A stretch of 44,166 nucleotides of DNA from Bacteroidia bacterium (GCA_026391515.1 JAPLEC010000435.1:1-44166), one strand, 5' to 3'; positions 32,356 through 40,035 are shown, counted from the first letter of the stretch. Program-made: numbers and translations. The notes: generated from the sequence alone by a model not told the origin.

Positions 32356-34589
32356 TATCTTATTCGTTTTGAAGCGATTACAAGCTGACCAAGGGATATT
32401 CCTCCGTCATTTGGCGGCACCAGGCGATTAGTAAAAACTTTAAACTTGTTCCGGGTTAAAAGATATAAAGATTTTTCCAGAAGATATTTATTCTGAAAGA
32501 CCCCTCCTGAAAGAATTACTTTTTTGAGAGATGTCTCTGCTCTTATTTGCCTGGCCACTTCCAGAATTACCTGCGCAACAGTGTTATGAAATTTTGCTGA
32601 TATTATGGAGATCGTCTGTACTGGCAAATCATTTATAATTGCTTTCAGAGTTTCCGAAAATTCAATAGGTTTTTCTGCAATGAACGGATATATATCATCT
32701 GTTTTATCATTGATTGCCGACTCTAGCCTCATGGGAGCTTCAGAATCAAATGTGGCAACACTGCAAAGCCCGAGAATTGATGATACCGCATCAAAAAGAC
32801 GTCCCGCACCGGAAGACACTGGTGAATTCATTTTCATTTCCAGCATCTCCTTAACCATTTGTAGTTTCTTTTCATCAATTGAATTAAAAAGTGAAATTGA
32901 TTTAAAGTTAAAACTATTCTCAAAGTATTTATAAATATATGAAAAAGCTGTTCTCCATGGTTCATCAATTGCTTTATCACCACCGGGTAAAGCAATATTG
33001 TCGAAATGCGTGAAACGGCTGAAATCTTTCAGATCAGCAATAATAAACTCACCGCCCCATATATTTCCGTCTGAACCATAACCTGTTCCATCCAGACTGA
33101 TTCCAATAACTTTTTCATCGATCCCGAGTTCAGCCATGCATGATGCGATATGAGCATGATGGTGCTGAATCCTGAAAAGAGGTATTTTCAGTTCTTTTTC
33201 AAGAGCTTCAGCATATTGACCAGAAAGATAGTCAGGATGAAGATCACATGCAATGTATTTCGGCTTAAATCTGAAGAGTTTTGAAAACCGGTCAATTGCT
33301 TCGCTGAAGAAATCGTAGGTAGCAAGATTTTTCAGATCGCCTATGAACTGGCTCATTACAGCCTGGTTTCCTTTTCCGATGCAAAAGCTGTTTTTCTGTT
33401 CTGATCCAACTGCAAGTATACCTTCGACATTGCACTTAACTTCTACAGGACGTGGTACAAATCCTCTCGATCGACGTATCAGACTTTCTTTGTTGTTAAT
33501 TATTCTGATTACGGAATCATCAGTTCTGTTGAGTATCTGTCTGTTATAGCTCAGCAGAGAATCAGCAATCGGCATTAACTTTTTTTCAGCAAGCAGGTCA
33601 TCTGTAATTATCGGTTCATCCGAGATGTTGCCGCTGGTCAAAACAACTACTGGAGTTTTGAGCATCCTGAAAAGCATGTAATGGACAGGCATATAGGGAA
33701 GCATCGCTCCTATTGTGGTAAGTCCGTTGCTTACCTGCTCAGCTAATAATTTTTTCTGTCTAAGGATTAATATTGGTCTTCGCCATGATTTCAGCGCTTT
33801 TTCCTCTTCATCTTCAATGTAACAATACTTTTTGGCAGCATTTATACCTCTGAACATGACGGCAAAAGGCTTAGAATCTCTTTGTTTCTTTTGTCTTAGA
33901 TTTCTTACAGCATCGTTATTTAAAGCATCGCACATAAGATGATAACCTCCCAGACCTTTAATTGCTACTGTTTTTCCTGAAGATATCTGGACAGAAACCT
34001 CTTCGAGTATCTCCTTTATATTACTGAGGTTTTTCACAGGATCTTTATAACTGTAAACCGGTCCGCAGGAATTGCAGGCTATAGGCTGCGCGTGAAAGCG
34101 CCGGTCAAGGATGTCGTTATATTCCACGCTGCAGCTTTTACACATCCTGAAGCTTTTCATGGTAGTTTTTTGCCGGTCAAAAGGTAATTCTTCAATGATT
34201 GTAAAGCGAGGGCCGCAATTTGTACAATTAACAAAAGGGTAATCAATTCTTTCAGGATCTTTCTCCAGGTCATCAAGACAGTCCTGGCAGACAGCAATAT
34301 CTGGGCTCACTTCAGTAATCTGATTATCAAGTATTTTGCTTGCAACAATTTTGAAGCTATTAAATGCGGCTGATTGTATTTCGTTAATTTCTATCGATTT
34401 GATCTGTGATGCAGGAGGGGCATTCCGGAGAATATCATTGCTGAATTTATCGATCGTCTTAATATCGCCATTAACTATCACTCGAACACCATCGGTTCTG
34501 TTATCTACTTCTCCAAAGAGATCATATTTTGCGGCCATTCTGCAGATAAAAGGGCGGAATCCAACACCCTGAACCAGCCCTTTGATCAA
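32355..34589 (-). CDS. hypF: Carbamoyltransferase HypF
   Basis: This is a 744-residue maturase that makes carbamoyl-adenylate and transfers it to HypE. Domains are an acylphosphatase (KGLVQGVGFRPF, residues 1-80), two zinc fingers (C101/C104/C122/C125 and C150/C153/C172/C175), a YrdC-like domain (about 190-370) and a Kae1-like domain (QHHHAHIASCMAE, SLDGTGYGSDGNIWGGEF). The start is a TTG that overlaps the rex stop as TTGA. No ATG or GTG lies between it and the in-frame stop at 34623-34625. The reading frame just upstream (QGYEIL) resembles the missing first acylphosphatase strand, so a rarer upstream ATT or ATA start cannot be excluded. Confidence 0.95.
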   Translation of the reverse strand: MIKGLVQGVGFRPFICRMAAKYDLFGEVDNRTDGVRVIVNGDIKTIDKFSNDILRNAPPASQIKSIEINEIQSAAFNSFKIVASKILDNQITEVSPDIAVCQDCLDDLEKDPERIDYPFVNCTNCGPRFTIIEELPFDRQKTTMKSFRMCKSCSVEYNDILDRRFHAQPIACNSCGPVYSYKDPVKNLSNIKEILEEVSVQISSGKTVAIKGLGGYHLMCDALNNDAVRNLRQKKQRDSKPFAVMFRGINAAKKYCYIEDEEEKALKSWRRPILILRQKKLLAEQVSNGLTTIGAMLPYMPVHYMLFRMLKTPVVVLTSGNISDEPIITDDLLAEKKLMPIADSLLSYNRQILNRTDDSVIRIINNKESLIRRSRGFVPRPVEVKCNVEGILAVGSEQKNSFCIGKGNQAVMSQFIGDLKNLATYDFFSEAIDRFSKLFRFKPKYIACDLHPDYLSGQYAEALEKELKIPLFRIQHHHAHIASCMAELGIDEKVIGISLDGTGYGSDGNIWGGEFIIADLKDFSRFTHFDNIALPGGDKAIDEPWRTAFSYIYKYFENSFNFKSISLFNSIDEKKLQMVKEMLEMKMNSPVSSGAGRLFDAVSSILGLCSVATFDSEAPMRLESAINDKTDDIYPFIAEKPIEFSETLKAIINDLPVQTISIISAKFHNTVAQVILEVARQIRAETSLKKVILSGGVFQNKYLLEKSLYLLTRNKFKVFTNRLVPPNDGGISLGQLVIASKRIR

Positions 34590-35269
34590 TATTTCATATC
34601 CTTGTATAATAGCTCGAGGTTTTTAAGTCCGTCAACTTTTATCTGTTTGTGAACATAATAGATAACGCTTTCAAGCTCATCGCATAGATTCACATTACTA
34701 ATAATAACATCCTGCGGTACTTTCAGAAGAACAGGAGCAAAATTCACAATACCTTTAATTCCATGTCTTATAAGCTTATCAGCGACCTCCTGCGCAGATA
34801 TTTCGGGGACAGCCAGGATTGCCACTTTTACTCTGAACCTGTCGACAATTTCCTTTAACCGGTCCATGGAATATACCGGGATATCAGACCTTTGCTTTTG
34901 TTTGAAAGGATCAATGTCGAAAGTCGCAACAATATTCATATTGCGTTGAACAAACTTACTGTATTTCGACAGGGCAAGACCAAGGTTACCCATTCCTATA
35001 AGAACTAAATTGTGATCTTTGTTGCGATGGAAAATTTTTTCCATCTTTTCAAGAAGATCATTAATATCATATCCTCCCCGTTTATTCCCTTTTATGCCGA
35101 ACTCTGAAAAATCTTTTCTGACCTGTTCGGATGTCACACCGGTCTCATTTGCAAGCGTGTATGAGAAGACCTTTTCGACTCCCATAAGCCTTAGTCTGAC
35201 CAGGCATGCCCGGTAAAGAAAAATTCTTTTCAGGCTGTTTTTTATTATATATTTTGTGATTTGTTTCAC
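34586..35269 (-). CDS. rex: Redox-sensing transcriptional repressor Rex
   Basis: This is a 227-residue Rex protein: an N-terminal winged helix (residues about 10-80, with VTSEQVRKDFSEFG recognition segment) and a Rossmann domain (GMGNLGLAL, 92-100) that binds NADH. Rex leaves DNA when the NADH/NAD+ ratio rises and typically controls fermentation and hydrogenase genes. It starts with GTG at 35269; the next in-frame stop upstream leaves no ATG. A TGTGA-N6-TCACA palindrome covers this start codon, suggesting autorepression. It leads the hyp operon and is divergent from the [NiFe] hydrogenase operon. Confidence 0.93.
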   Translation of the reverse strand: MKQITKYIIKNSLKRIFLYRACLVRLRLMGVEKVFSYTLANETGVTSEQVRKDFSEFGIKGNKRGGYDINDLLEKMEKIFHRNKDHNLVLIGMGNLGLALSKYSKFVQRNMNIVATFDIDPFKQKQRSDIPVYSMDRLKEIVDRFRVKVAILAVPEISAQEVADKLIRHGIKGIVNFAPVLLKVPQDVIISNVNLCDELESVIYYVHKQIKVDGLKNLELLYKDMKY

Positions 35270-35270
35270 A
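35255..35270. promoter_or_regulatory. Candidate Rex (or Crp/Fnr-type) operator over the rex start codon
   Basis: TGTGATTTGTTTCACA is a TGTGA-N6-TCACA palindrome; the GTG start of rex (35267-35269) lies inside its right arm. The Rex consensus known from other phyla (TTGTGA...TCACAA) fits. Crp/Fnr-family regulators use the same half-site, so the binder is inferred. Confidence 0.6.
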
Positions 35271-35404
35271 TCAATTTCTATTAATATAAATTTTTATGCA
35301 AGTTAGTTATTTATTATTTAATAGAAAATACATTGTATGTACTTGATATATAATAATTTAATAAGCTTATTATTTTAATCGTGAATAAAATATGAGGGAT
35401 TATA

Positions 35405-35435
35405 TTGTTATTTATTTATTATGATATTATATTTA
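35405..35435 (+). promoter_or_regulatory. Possible Bacteroidetes-type promoter of the [NiFe] hydrogenase operon
   Basis: TTG (35405-35407), 20 bases, then TATATTTA (35428-35435), close to the TTG / TAnnTTTG promoter pattern of Bacteroidetes. Transcription would begin at about 35442, inside the palindrome at 35438-35453, so a repressor bound there would block it. The region is AT-rich and chance matches are easy. Confidence 0.3.
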
Positions 35436-35437
35436 TA

Positions 35438-35453
35438 TGTGAATCTTCTCACA
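35438..35453. promoter_or_regulatory. Candidate Rex (or Crp/Fnr-type) operator before the hydrogenase operon
   Basis: TGTGAATCTTCTCACA, again TGTGA-N6-TCACA; arms extend to ATGTGA/TCACAT (35437-35454). It ends 3 bases before the ATG at 35457, an unusual position that would block initiation or early transcription. Confidence 0.65.
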
Positions 35454-35456
35454 TAA

Positions 35457-36446
35457 ATGCAATATAAAAGCATAAGAAAAGAAGAGTGGGACAAAGCCTT
35501 AGAGGAGCTTTCCGAATCCCATACTATTTTTGCAAACGTCAGCAATGATTTCGGGCAGGACTATGAACTGATGAGACCTGCTGATATTATAAGAATCATA
35601 TATAACAAACCTAAACCTGCAACATCTCTTAAGAGTTTCTTCCTGCCTGTCAAAGAAAATGTAACTTCAGACAGAAAAGGTGGAAAGCCAAGAATTATTA
35701 TCGGAGTGCCAAACTGCGATATCGAAGGAATATGTTTGCTGGATGAGATATATCTCGATAAGGATTTTAATGATATTTTTTACAGGAAGCGCCGTGAGGA
35801 AACACTGTTGATTTCATCAGATTGTTTTGGTATTCAGGAGCATTGTCATTGTCTTTCTTATGGCTTTAAGCCTTATTCAACAAGTAATGCTGACCTGGCA
35901 ATAATCCACCTTAATGAATTGATTATCTTCAGGATAATAACCGAAAAGGGGTCCGATTTCATTAATAAAATCCCGTCAGCAACACCACTTGACGATAAAG
36001 AAATTCTATCGGCTATTGAAAAAGAGCATCTTGCAACTGAATCGTTGCTTTCAACAGCAAACAAAGGATTACCGGATTATAAGACGACCGGTAAGATCGT
36101 CGCTGAAGCAAAAAATGAAACCTGGAATAAGTATTCTTCCCATTGTGTTTCATGTGGTGCCTGTGCAACTATCTGTCCGACATGCACCTGCTTTCTTTTG
36201 ATTGATAAGCCGGGATTTGAAAAAGTAAAACAGCTGGATGCCTGCCAATACCCTGGTTTTGAAAGGGTTGCGGGAGGAGAAGATGCTTTGTTCGAACTTC
36301 AGAACCGCTTCAGAAACAGGTATATGTGTAAATATGTATGGAAGCCTGAAAAATTTAAATCGCTTGCCTGTACAGGTTGCGGACGATGTATCGAAGCATG
36401 TATAGGTAAAATAAACAAGAACGAACTTTTTATGGAATTTGCTTAA
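35457..36446 (+). CDS. HyhB/AsrA-like iron-sulfur subunit of hydrogenase
   Basis: This is a 329-residue protein of the family shared by sulfhydrogenase beta subunits (HydB/HyhB, group 3b) and anaerobic sulfite reductase AsrA. Two [4Fe-4S] sites are seen: C230/C233/C236/C240 (CVSCGACATIC) and C305/C308/C311/C315 (CTGCGRCIEAC). Further cysteines (C123, C130, C132) are in DCFGIQEHCHC. In known complexes it relays electrons between the flavin subunit, encoded next with an 8-base gap, and the hydrogenase. The N-terminus aligns with the family from the ATG at 35457, so the start is trusted although an operator-like palindrome abuts it. It is the first gene of the [NiFe] operon. Pairing with a group 4 enzyme is unusual. 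Confidence 0.88.
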   Translation: MQYKSIRKEEWDKALEELSESHTIFANVSNDFGQDYELMRPADIIRIIYNKPKPATSLKSFFLPVKENVTSDRKGGKPRIIIGVPNCDIEGICLLDEIYLDKDFNDIFYRKRREETLLISSDCFGIQEHCHCLSYGFKPYSTSNADLAIIHLNELIIFRIITEKGSDFINKIPSATPLDDKEILSAIEKEHLATESLLSTANKGLPDYKTTGKIVAEAKNETWNKYSSHCVSCGACATICPTCTCFLLIDKPGFEKVKQLDACQYPGFERVAGGEDALFELQNRFRNRYMCKYVWKPEKFKSLACTGCGRCIEACIGKINKNELFMEFA

Positions 36447-36454
36447 CAATTTGT

Positions 36455-37279
36455 ATGGCAAATAACCAGAACATATATAAACCCATAAAGGCAAAACTGA
36501 CAGATGTCATTGAGGAATCGCCTCTGATAAAGACATTTGTTCTTATTCCTGAAGAAGAGTTCTCGTTCAAAACAGGCCAATTCATTGAATTGTCTGTTGA
36601 CGGGATCGGGGAAGCTCCTTTTACCCCTTCTTCTTCCCCTCATGTTACGGATAAACTTGAAGTGACAATTATGAAAACAGGTTATGTAACTGAATACATG
36701 CATAATCTGAAGCCGGGAGGATACATGGGAATAAGGGGACCATACGGGCGAGGGTATCCTGTTGAAACTTTTTTCGGCAAGGAGGTGCTGATCCTTGGAG
36801 GCGGCTGCGGCCTTGCTCCCATCAGATCGTTATTGTATGCATTGGAACATGTGAAGGACAAACTAAAAAAAGTCATTCTTTGCTACGGATCGAAAACTCC
36901 GTCAGACTGTATTTATAAACCTCTTTTTGCCAGGCTGAACCAGATAGAAAAATTTGAAGCTTACCGAACTGTTGATAAAGCTGACGAAGAGTGGGATGGC
37001 TCAGTCGGTGTCGCTACCACATTGCTGAATACTATAAAAGTCGATATAAAGAATTCCGTAGCAGTTGTTTGCGGACCTCCGATCATGATGAAATTCGGAA
37101 CCATACGGATTATAGAAATGGGATACACCGATGATCAGATATACCTTTCTATGGAAAAAAATATGTCATGCGGTCTAGGTAAATGCGGTCATTGTATGAT
37201 GGGTGAATTCTTTGTCTGCAAAGATGGTCCGGTCTTTACATACAAAGAATTAAAAAATACCCCTGATATCTGGAAATAA
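36455..37279 (+). CDS. HyhG/AsrB-like FAD/NAD(P)H oxidoreductase subunit
   Basis: This is a 274-residue ferredoxin-NADP reductase-like protein. The flavin-binding barrel (residues 10-105, GQFIELSVDGIGEAPFTPSS) is followed by the nucleotide-binding domain (LILGGGCGLAPIRSLL, 113-127, and CGPPIMM). A C-terminal [2Fe-2S] site of PyrK type is formed by C239, C244, C247 and C255. Homologues are the gamma subunits of group 3b hydrogenases and AsrB of sulfite reductase, which exchange electrons with NAD(P)H. NADH versus NADPH preference cannot be read from the sequence. Confidence 0.9.
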   Translation: MANNQNIYKPIKAKLTDVIEESPLIKTFVLIPEEEFSFKTGQFIELSVDGIGEAPFTPSSSPHVTDKLEVTIMKTGYVTEYMHNLKPGGYMGIRGPYGRGYPVETFFGKEVLILGGGCGLAPIRSLLYALEHVKDKLKKVILCYGSKTPSDCIYKPLFARLNQIEKFEAYRTVDKADEEWDGSVGVATTLLNTIKVDIKNSVAVVCGPPIMMKFGTIRIIEMGYTDDQIYLSMEKNMSCGLGKCGHCMMGEFFVCKDGPVFTYKELKNTPDIWK

Positions 37280-37313
37280 AAATCCAGGGAAAATTTTAAT
37301 TAGTTGACGACAA

Positions 37314-37784
37314 ATGAAAACTGAGAGCAATAAAGTAATAATAGAAGACCTGAAAAAAATAAGGTTTTTCGAAGGATACAGCGATAAGCAACTGACTGCA
37401 ATTGTGGAGATGAGTTCTGTTAAAGAGTTCAAGGTTAAGGAAATACTTTTTGAACAATACGATGAACTCCATGATGTTGATATACTTCTTGAAGGTTCAT
37501 TATCGCTTGGAATAAGCCTGGCTCATGAAAAAAGAATTCACCTTGGTACTATTGAAGAAGGTCAGCTTTTTTCATGGTCGGCTGTATTCAGTCCTTATAT
37601 ATCAACTGCATGGGTAATGGCAATGAAACCGGCAAAAGTAATATCAATAAATGCAAAGCAGCTGAATAAAAAGATTGAAGAGGATTGCGATTTCGGATTT
37701 AAAACAATGTCAAAAATTGCCCAGACTATTTCGCACAGGTTAAGCGACACAAGATTCCAGCTTATGAACCAGATGACAATTTAA
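37314..37784 (+). CDS. Cyclic-nucleotide-binding-fold protein without DNA-binding domain
   Basis: This is a 156-residue protein with a Crp-like beta-roll: DLKKIRFFEGYSDKQLTAIVEM at the start, EILFEQYDELHDVDILLEGSLSLG in the roll, then a dimerisation-type helix. It stops where the helix-turn-helix of Crp/Fnr would begin. The phosphate-binding cassette is atypical (EEGQLFSWSAVF, then STAWVMAM): the Arg expected for cAMP binding is not evident. It lies 34 bases after the HyhG-like gene, inside the operon, so it is more likely a regulatory or structural partner of the enzyme than a transcription factor. A repeat-filled 121-base gap follows. Confidence 0.82.
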   Translation: MKTESNKVIIEDLKKIRFFEGYSDKQLTAIVEMSSVKEFKVKEILFEQYDELHDVDILLEGSLSLGISLAHEKRIHLGTIEEGQLFSWSAVFSPYISTAWVMAMKPAKVISINAKQLNKKIEEDCDFGFKTMSKIAQTISHRLSDTRFQLMNQMTI

Positions 37785-37792
37785 AAAATAAA

Positions 37793-37870
37793 CCCCCTTC
37801 CCTGCTTTCCCCGCCAGCTGGCGGGGGAAGGAGTGAAAAGCATCCCGCTTAGGCGGGACGGGAAAGGGGG
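37793..37870. repeat. Nested GC-rich palindromes inside the hydrogenase operon
   Basis: An outer stem CCCCCTTCCC (37793-37802) / GGGAAAGGGGG (37860-37870) encloses two hairpins. One has the perfect 18-base palindrome CCCCGCCAGCTGGCGGGG (37809-37826), extendable to 13 pairs at 37805-37830. The other is TCCCGC/GCGGGA with loop TTAG (37843-37858). It could fold as a three-way structure in the mRNA. There is no T-run, so a plain terminator is unlikely. Confidence 0.8.
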
Positions 37871-37905
37871 TAAAAAAGAAAGAGTTAAAGTAAAAAAGAG
37901 TGATA

Positions 37906-38397
37906 ATGAAGATACTGATAGATATGATAAAGCTTCGTGCTGCCATGATTGAAAATTCAACCATGACATTGCCTGAAGCTTATTTCTATCCGTCAGCCAA
38001 TACTAATGGTCTTAAGACAATCCGTGAGCTTGCCACATTCAGGTTCACCTGCAGGAAATGCGAGGATGCTCCATGTATCAGCGTTTGTCCGGCAGAAGCT
38101 CTTGAAAAAGATGAAGATGGTATTATTACACGGTTTACCAATCTTTGTGTATCATGCAAATCGTGTGTTACAATCTGTCCGTTCGGCACAATGATGACCG
38201 ATTTTTTCAAGCATCACAGGAACAGGGATATTTTATATGATCTCAAAGATGGCAATGCTGTTGAAAAATTCATCAAAGCCTGTCCGGCAGGAACAGTAAC
38301 ACTTACCGATGAAGATGAGTCGCCTGCAAAGAATATTTACAGGCTCAATGATAAAGTACTGATAAAAGATTATTTATATATAACTGAAAAACAGTAA
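37906..38397 (+). CDS. HycB/HydN-like ferredoxin subunit
   Basis: This is a 163-residue iron-sulfur protein. The [4Fe-4S] sites are C49/C52/C57/C61 (CRKCEDAPCISVC, the CxxCx4C pattern of HycB/CooF proteins) and C81/C84/C87/C91 (CVSCKSCVTIC). A further CPAG lies near residue 125. It probably carries electrons from the HyhB/HyhG-like module to the small subunit. The frame opens with GTG at 37900, but the ATG two codons later is a better start. It lies 10 bases before the NuoH-like gene. Confidence 0.88.
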   Translation: MKILIDMIKLRAAMIENSTMTLPEAYFYPSANTNGLKTIRELATFRFTCRKCEDAPCISVCPAEALEKDEDGIITRFTNLCVSCKSCVTICPFGTMMTDFFKHHRNRDILYDLKDGNAVEKFIKACPAGTVTLTDEDESPAKNIYRLNDKVLIKDYLYITEKQ

Positions 38398-38407
38398 ATT
38401 ACGACCT

Positions 38408-39340
38408 ATGGCAGTTAATTTGTTTTATTTTCTTGTCTTCCCCGGCCTGCTGTTTGCAGGAGTTGTCGGAGCCTTTCTTTCGTGGTTCGACAGGAAGATT
38501 TCTGCCAGGGTCCAGTTCCGCAAAGGGCCTCCACTGCTTCAACCTTTTTACGACTTCTTCAAATTACTATTGGTCAAGGAAACAATACTTCCAAAGCACG
38601 GATCTCCGTTGGTATTTCTGATAGCACCCATCTTTGCGGTTTTTGGTGCGACAATGGCTGGAGTTTTCATTCTTCTACCTTTATTTAATATAACTACCGG
38701 CTTCAGGGGCGATCTGCTTGTCATATTCTACTTGCTGACAATCCCTTCATTTTCGTATATCATCGGAGCACTTGCTTCGGGTAATCCGCTTGCAGCTGTC
38801 GGTGGTTCAAGGGAGATGAAGCTTATAATCAGCTACGAGCTTACCTTCCTTCTGGTTATTGCCGGCGTTATAATGAAATGTGGACAGAAATTTGATCTCG
38901 ACTCAATAATTCAAACACAGCAGGCAGGATCTCCGTTTATCGGAAGCATTTCAGGTGTCCTGTTATTTATTGCAGGTATATTTTGCATCCAGGCTAAGCT
39001 GGCGCTCGTTCCATTCGACATGCCTGAAGCGGAAGCTGAAATAACTGAAGGAATTTTTATTGAATATTCCGGAGCCGCTTATGCGATGATAAAGCTTACA
39101 AAATATATTATGTTTTTCATATTGCCGGCTTTTCTTATTGCACTGTTAATGAACGGATTCAAATTGGAAGGGATCGGTATTTTGTGGGCAGTGCTTAAAG
39201 TTCTGGCAGTTGTTCTGGCTCTCACTTTAATAAAGAACACAAATCCGAGGATAAAGATCAAGCAGGCTATAAGCTTCTTCTTAATCTGGATGAATCTGTT
39301 GGTAGTTATTGCCCTGGTACTAATTGCATTTGGTTATTAA
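38408..39340 (+). CDS. NuoH/HyfC-like membrane subunit of group 4 hydrogenase
   Basis: This is a 310-residue protein with about eight membrane helices, of the NuoH/EchB/HycD family that anchors the hydrogenase arm to the ion-pumping arm. The conserved loop segments are visible: WFDRKISARVQFRKGPP near the N-terminus, and LVPFDMPEAEAEITEGIFIEYSG, the acidic loop that links the catalytic module to the channel. The neighbouring antiporter-type subunits support a role in coupling H2 chemistry to ion translocation. Confidence 0.93.
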   Translation: MAVNLFYFLVFPGLLFAGVVGAFLSWFDRKISARVQFRKGPPLLQPFYDFFKLLLVKETILPKHGSPLVFLIAPIFAVFGATMAGVFILLPLFNITTGFRGDLLVIFYLLTIPSFSYIIGALASGNPLAAVGGSREMKLIISYELTFLLVIAGVIMKCGQKFDLDSIIQTQQAGSPFIGSISGVLLFIAGIFCIQAKLALVPFDMPEAEAEITEGIFIEYSGAAYAMIKLTKYIMFFILPAFLIALLMNGFKLEGIGILWAVLKVLAVVLALTLIKNTNPRIKIKQAISFFLIWMNLLVVIALVLIAFGY

Positions 39341-39440
39341 GAGCGTGTAATAAATGTTTAAATGAATATTATAAATCGTAAATTGATAATTTGATTAAGT
39401 ATTAATAAAGTGTTGTAATATTTTTCTTATTACACACTCT
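39340..39440. repeat. Long-range inverted repeat between NuoH- and NuoB-like genes
   Basis: AGAGCGTGTAATAA (39340-39353) is matched by TTATTACACACTCT (39427-39440), 13 of 14 pairs, with a 73-base AT-rich middle. It fills the 113-base gap between the two subunit genes. It may be an mRNA stem-loop that sets processing or relative expression. Confidence 0.65.
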
Positions 39441-39453
39441 AAATATAATAGTT

Positions 39454-39864
39454 GTGGGTTTTAAAAATTATTGCTTCAAAAAATCGCTCTGGGTCTTCCA
39501 TTTCGGAGGAGCCTCCTGCAATAATTGTGATATTGAGATTCTGGATTGTCTGACACCGAGACATGACCTTGAACGATTTGGAATTCTTCTGGTGGGAAGC
39601 ATAAGGCATGCCGATGTTCTGCTTGTAAACGGGTCTATAAACATGCATGATAAAGAGCGACTTATTGAGGTTTATAACCAGGCTCCGAAACCGATACTTG
39701 TTATTGCTATTGGTGCGTGCGGATGTACAGGAGGATTTTTCACCGAGAGTTATACATTTGCAGGACCAGTTGATAAAATCATCCCGGTCGATGCGTACGT
39801 TCCGGGGTGTCCTCCAAAACCGGAAGCGATTATAGCGGGGATTGTGAAGCTGTTGAATAAATAG
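39454..39864 (+). CDS. [NiFe] hydrogenase small subunit, group 4 (NuoB-like)
   Basis: This is a 136-residue small subunit carrying the proximal [4Fe-4S] cluster: C22 and C25 (SCNNC), C89 or C91 (GACGCTGG) and C119 (PGCPPKPEAI). It is short and has no Tat signal, as in the Ech/Hyc/Mbh group. The start codon is GTG at 39454; the frame gives no good ATG. It follows the NuoH-like gene after an inverted-repeat spacer. Confidence 0.93.
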   Translation: MGFKNYCFKKSLWVFHFGGASCNNCDIEILDCLTPRHDLERFGILLVGSIRHADVLLVNGSINMHDKERLIEVYNQAPKPILVIAIGACGCTGGFFTESYTFAGPVDKIIPVDAYVPGCPPKPEAIIAGIVKLLNK

Positions 39865-39872
39865 CACCCATA

Positions 39873-39952
39873 GATCCCCTCCTAGGAGGGGCAAGGGGTG
39901 GGTTTTAAAAGATAAAAGACAAAAGATAAAAGAAAAAAGAAAAAAACAAAAG
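39873..39952 (+). repeat. Composite repeat: GC-rich hairpin, G tracts, then AAAAGAY tandem
   Basis: A palindrome CCCCTCCTAGGAGGGG, then CAAGGGGTGGGTTTT, then AAAAGATAAAAGACAAAAG units with the 18-mer AAGATAAAAGACAAAAGA (39909-39926). The same order of parts recurs at 44114-44166. It begins 9 bases after the small subunit gene. Confidence 0.85.
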
Positions 39953-40015
39953 ATCCCCTCCTAGGAGAGCCTGTCCCGCGTAGCTTTAGCGAAGTGGGGG
40001 CAAGGGGTTGGTTAA
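39952..40015 (+). repeat. Second copy of the GC-rich repeat, interrupted by a 30-base palindromic insert
   Basis: GATCCCCTCCTAGGAG (39952-39967) repeats the start of the copy at 39873, and GGGCAAGGGG (from 39998) its continuation. Between them sit 30 extra bases (39968-39997), beginning AGCCTGTCCCGCG and containing TAGCTTTAGCGAAG, with self-complementary ends (CCCGC / GTGGG). Confidence 0.75.
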
Positions 40016-40035
40016 AAAAACTGAATATCAGTTAA

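Noticed and set aside
39439..39894. Minus-strand open frame of 151 codons over the hydrogenase small subunit gene
   Set aside because: The plus-strand frame has all small-subunit cysteine motifs; the opposite frame has none of any known family.
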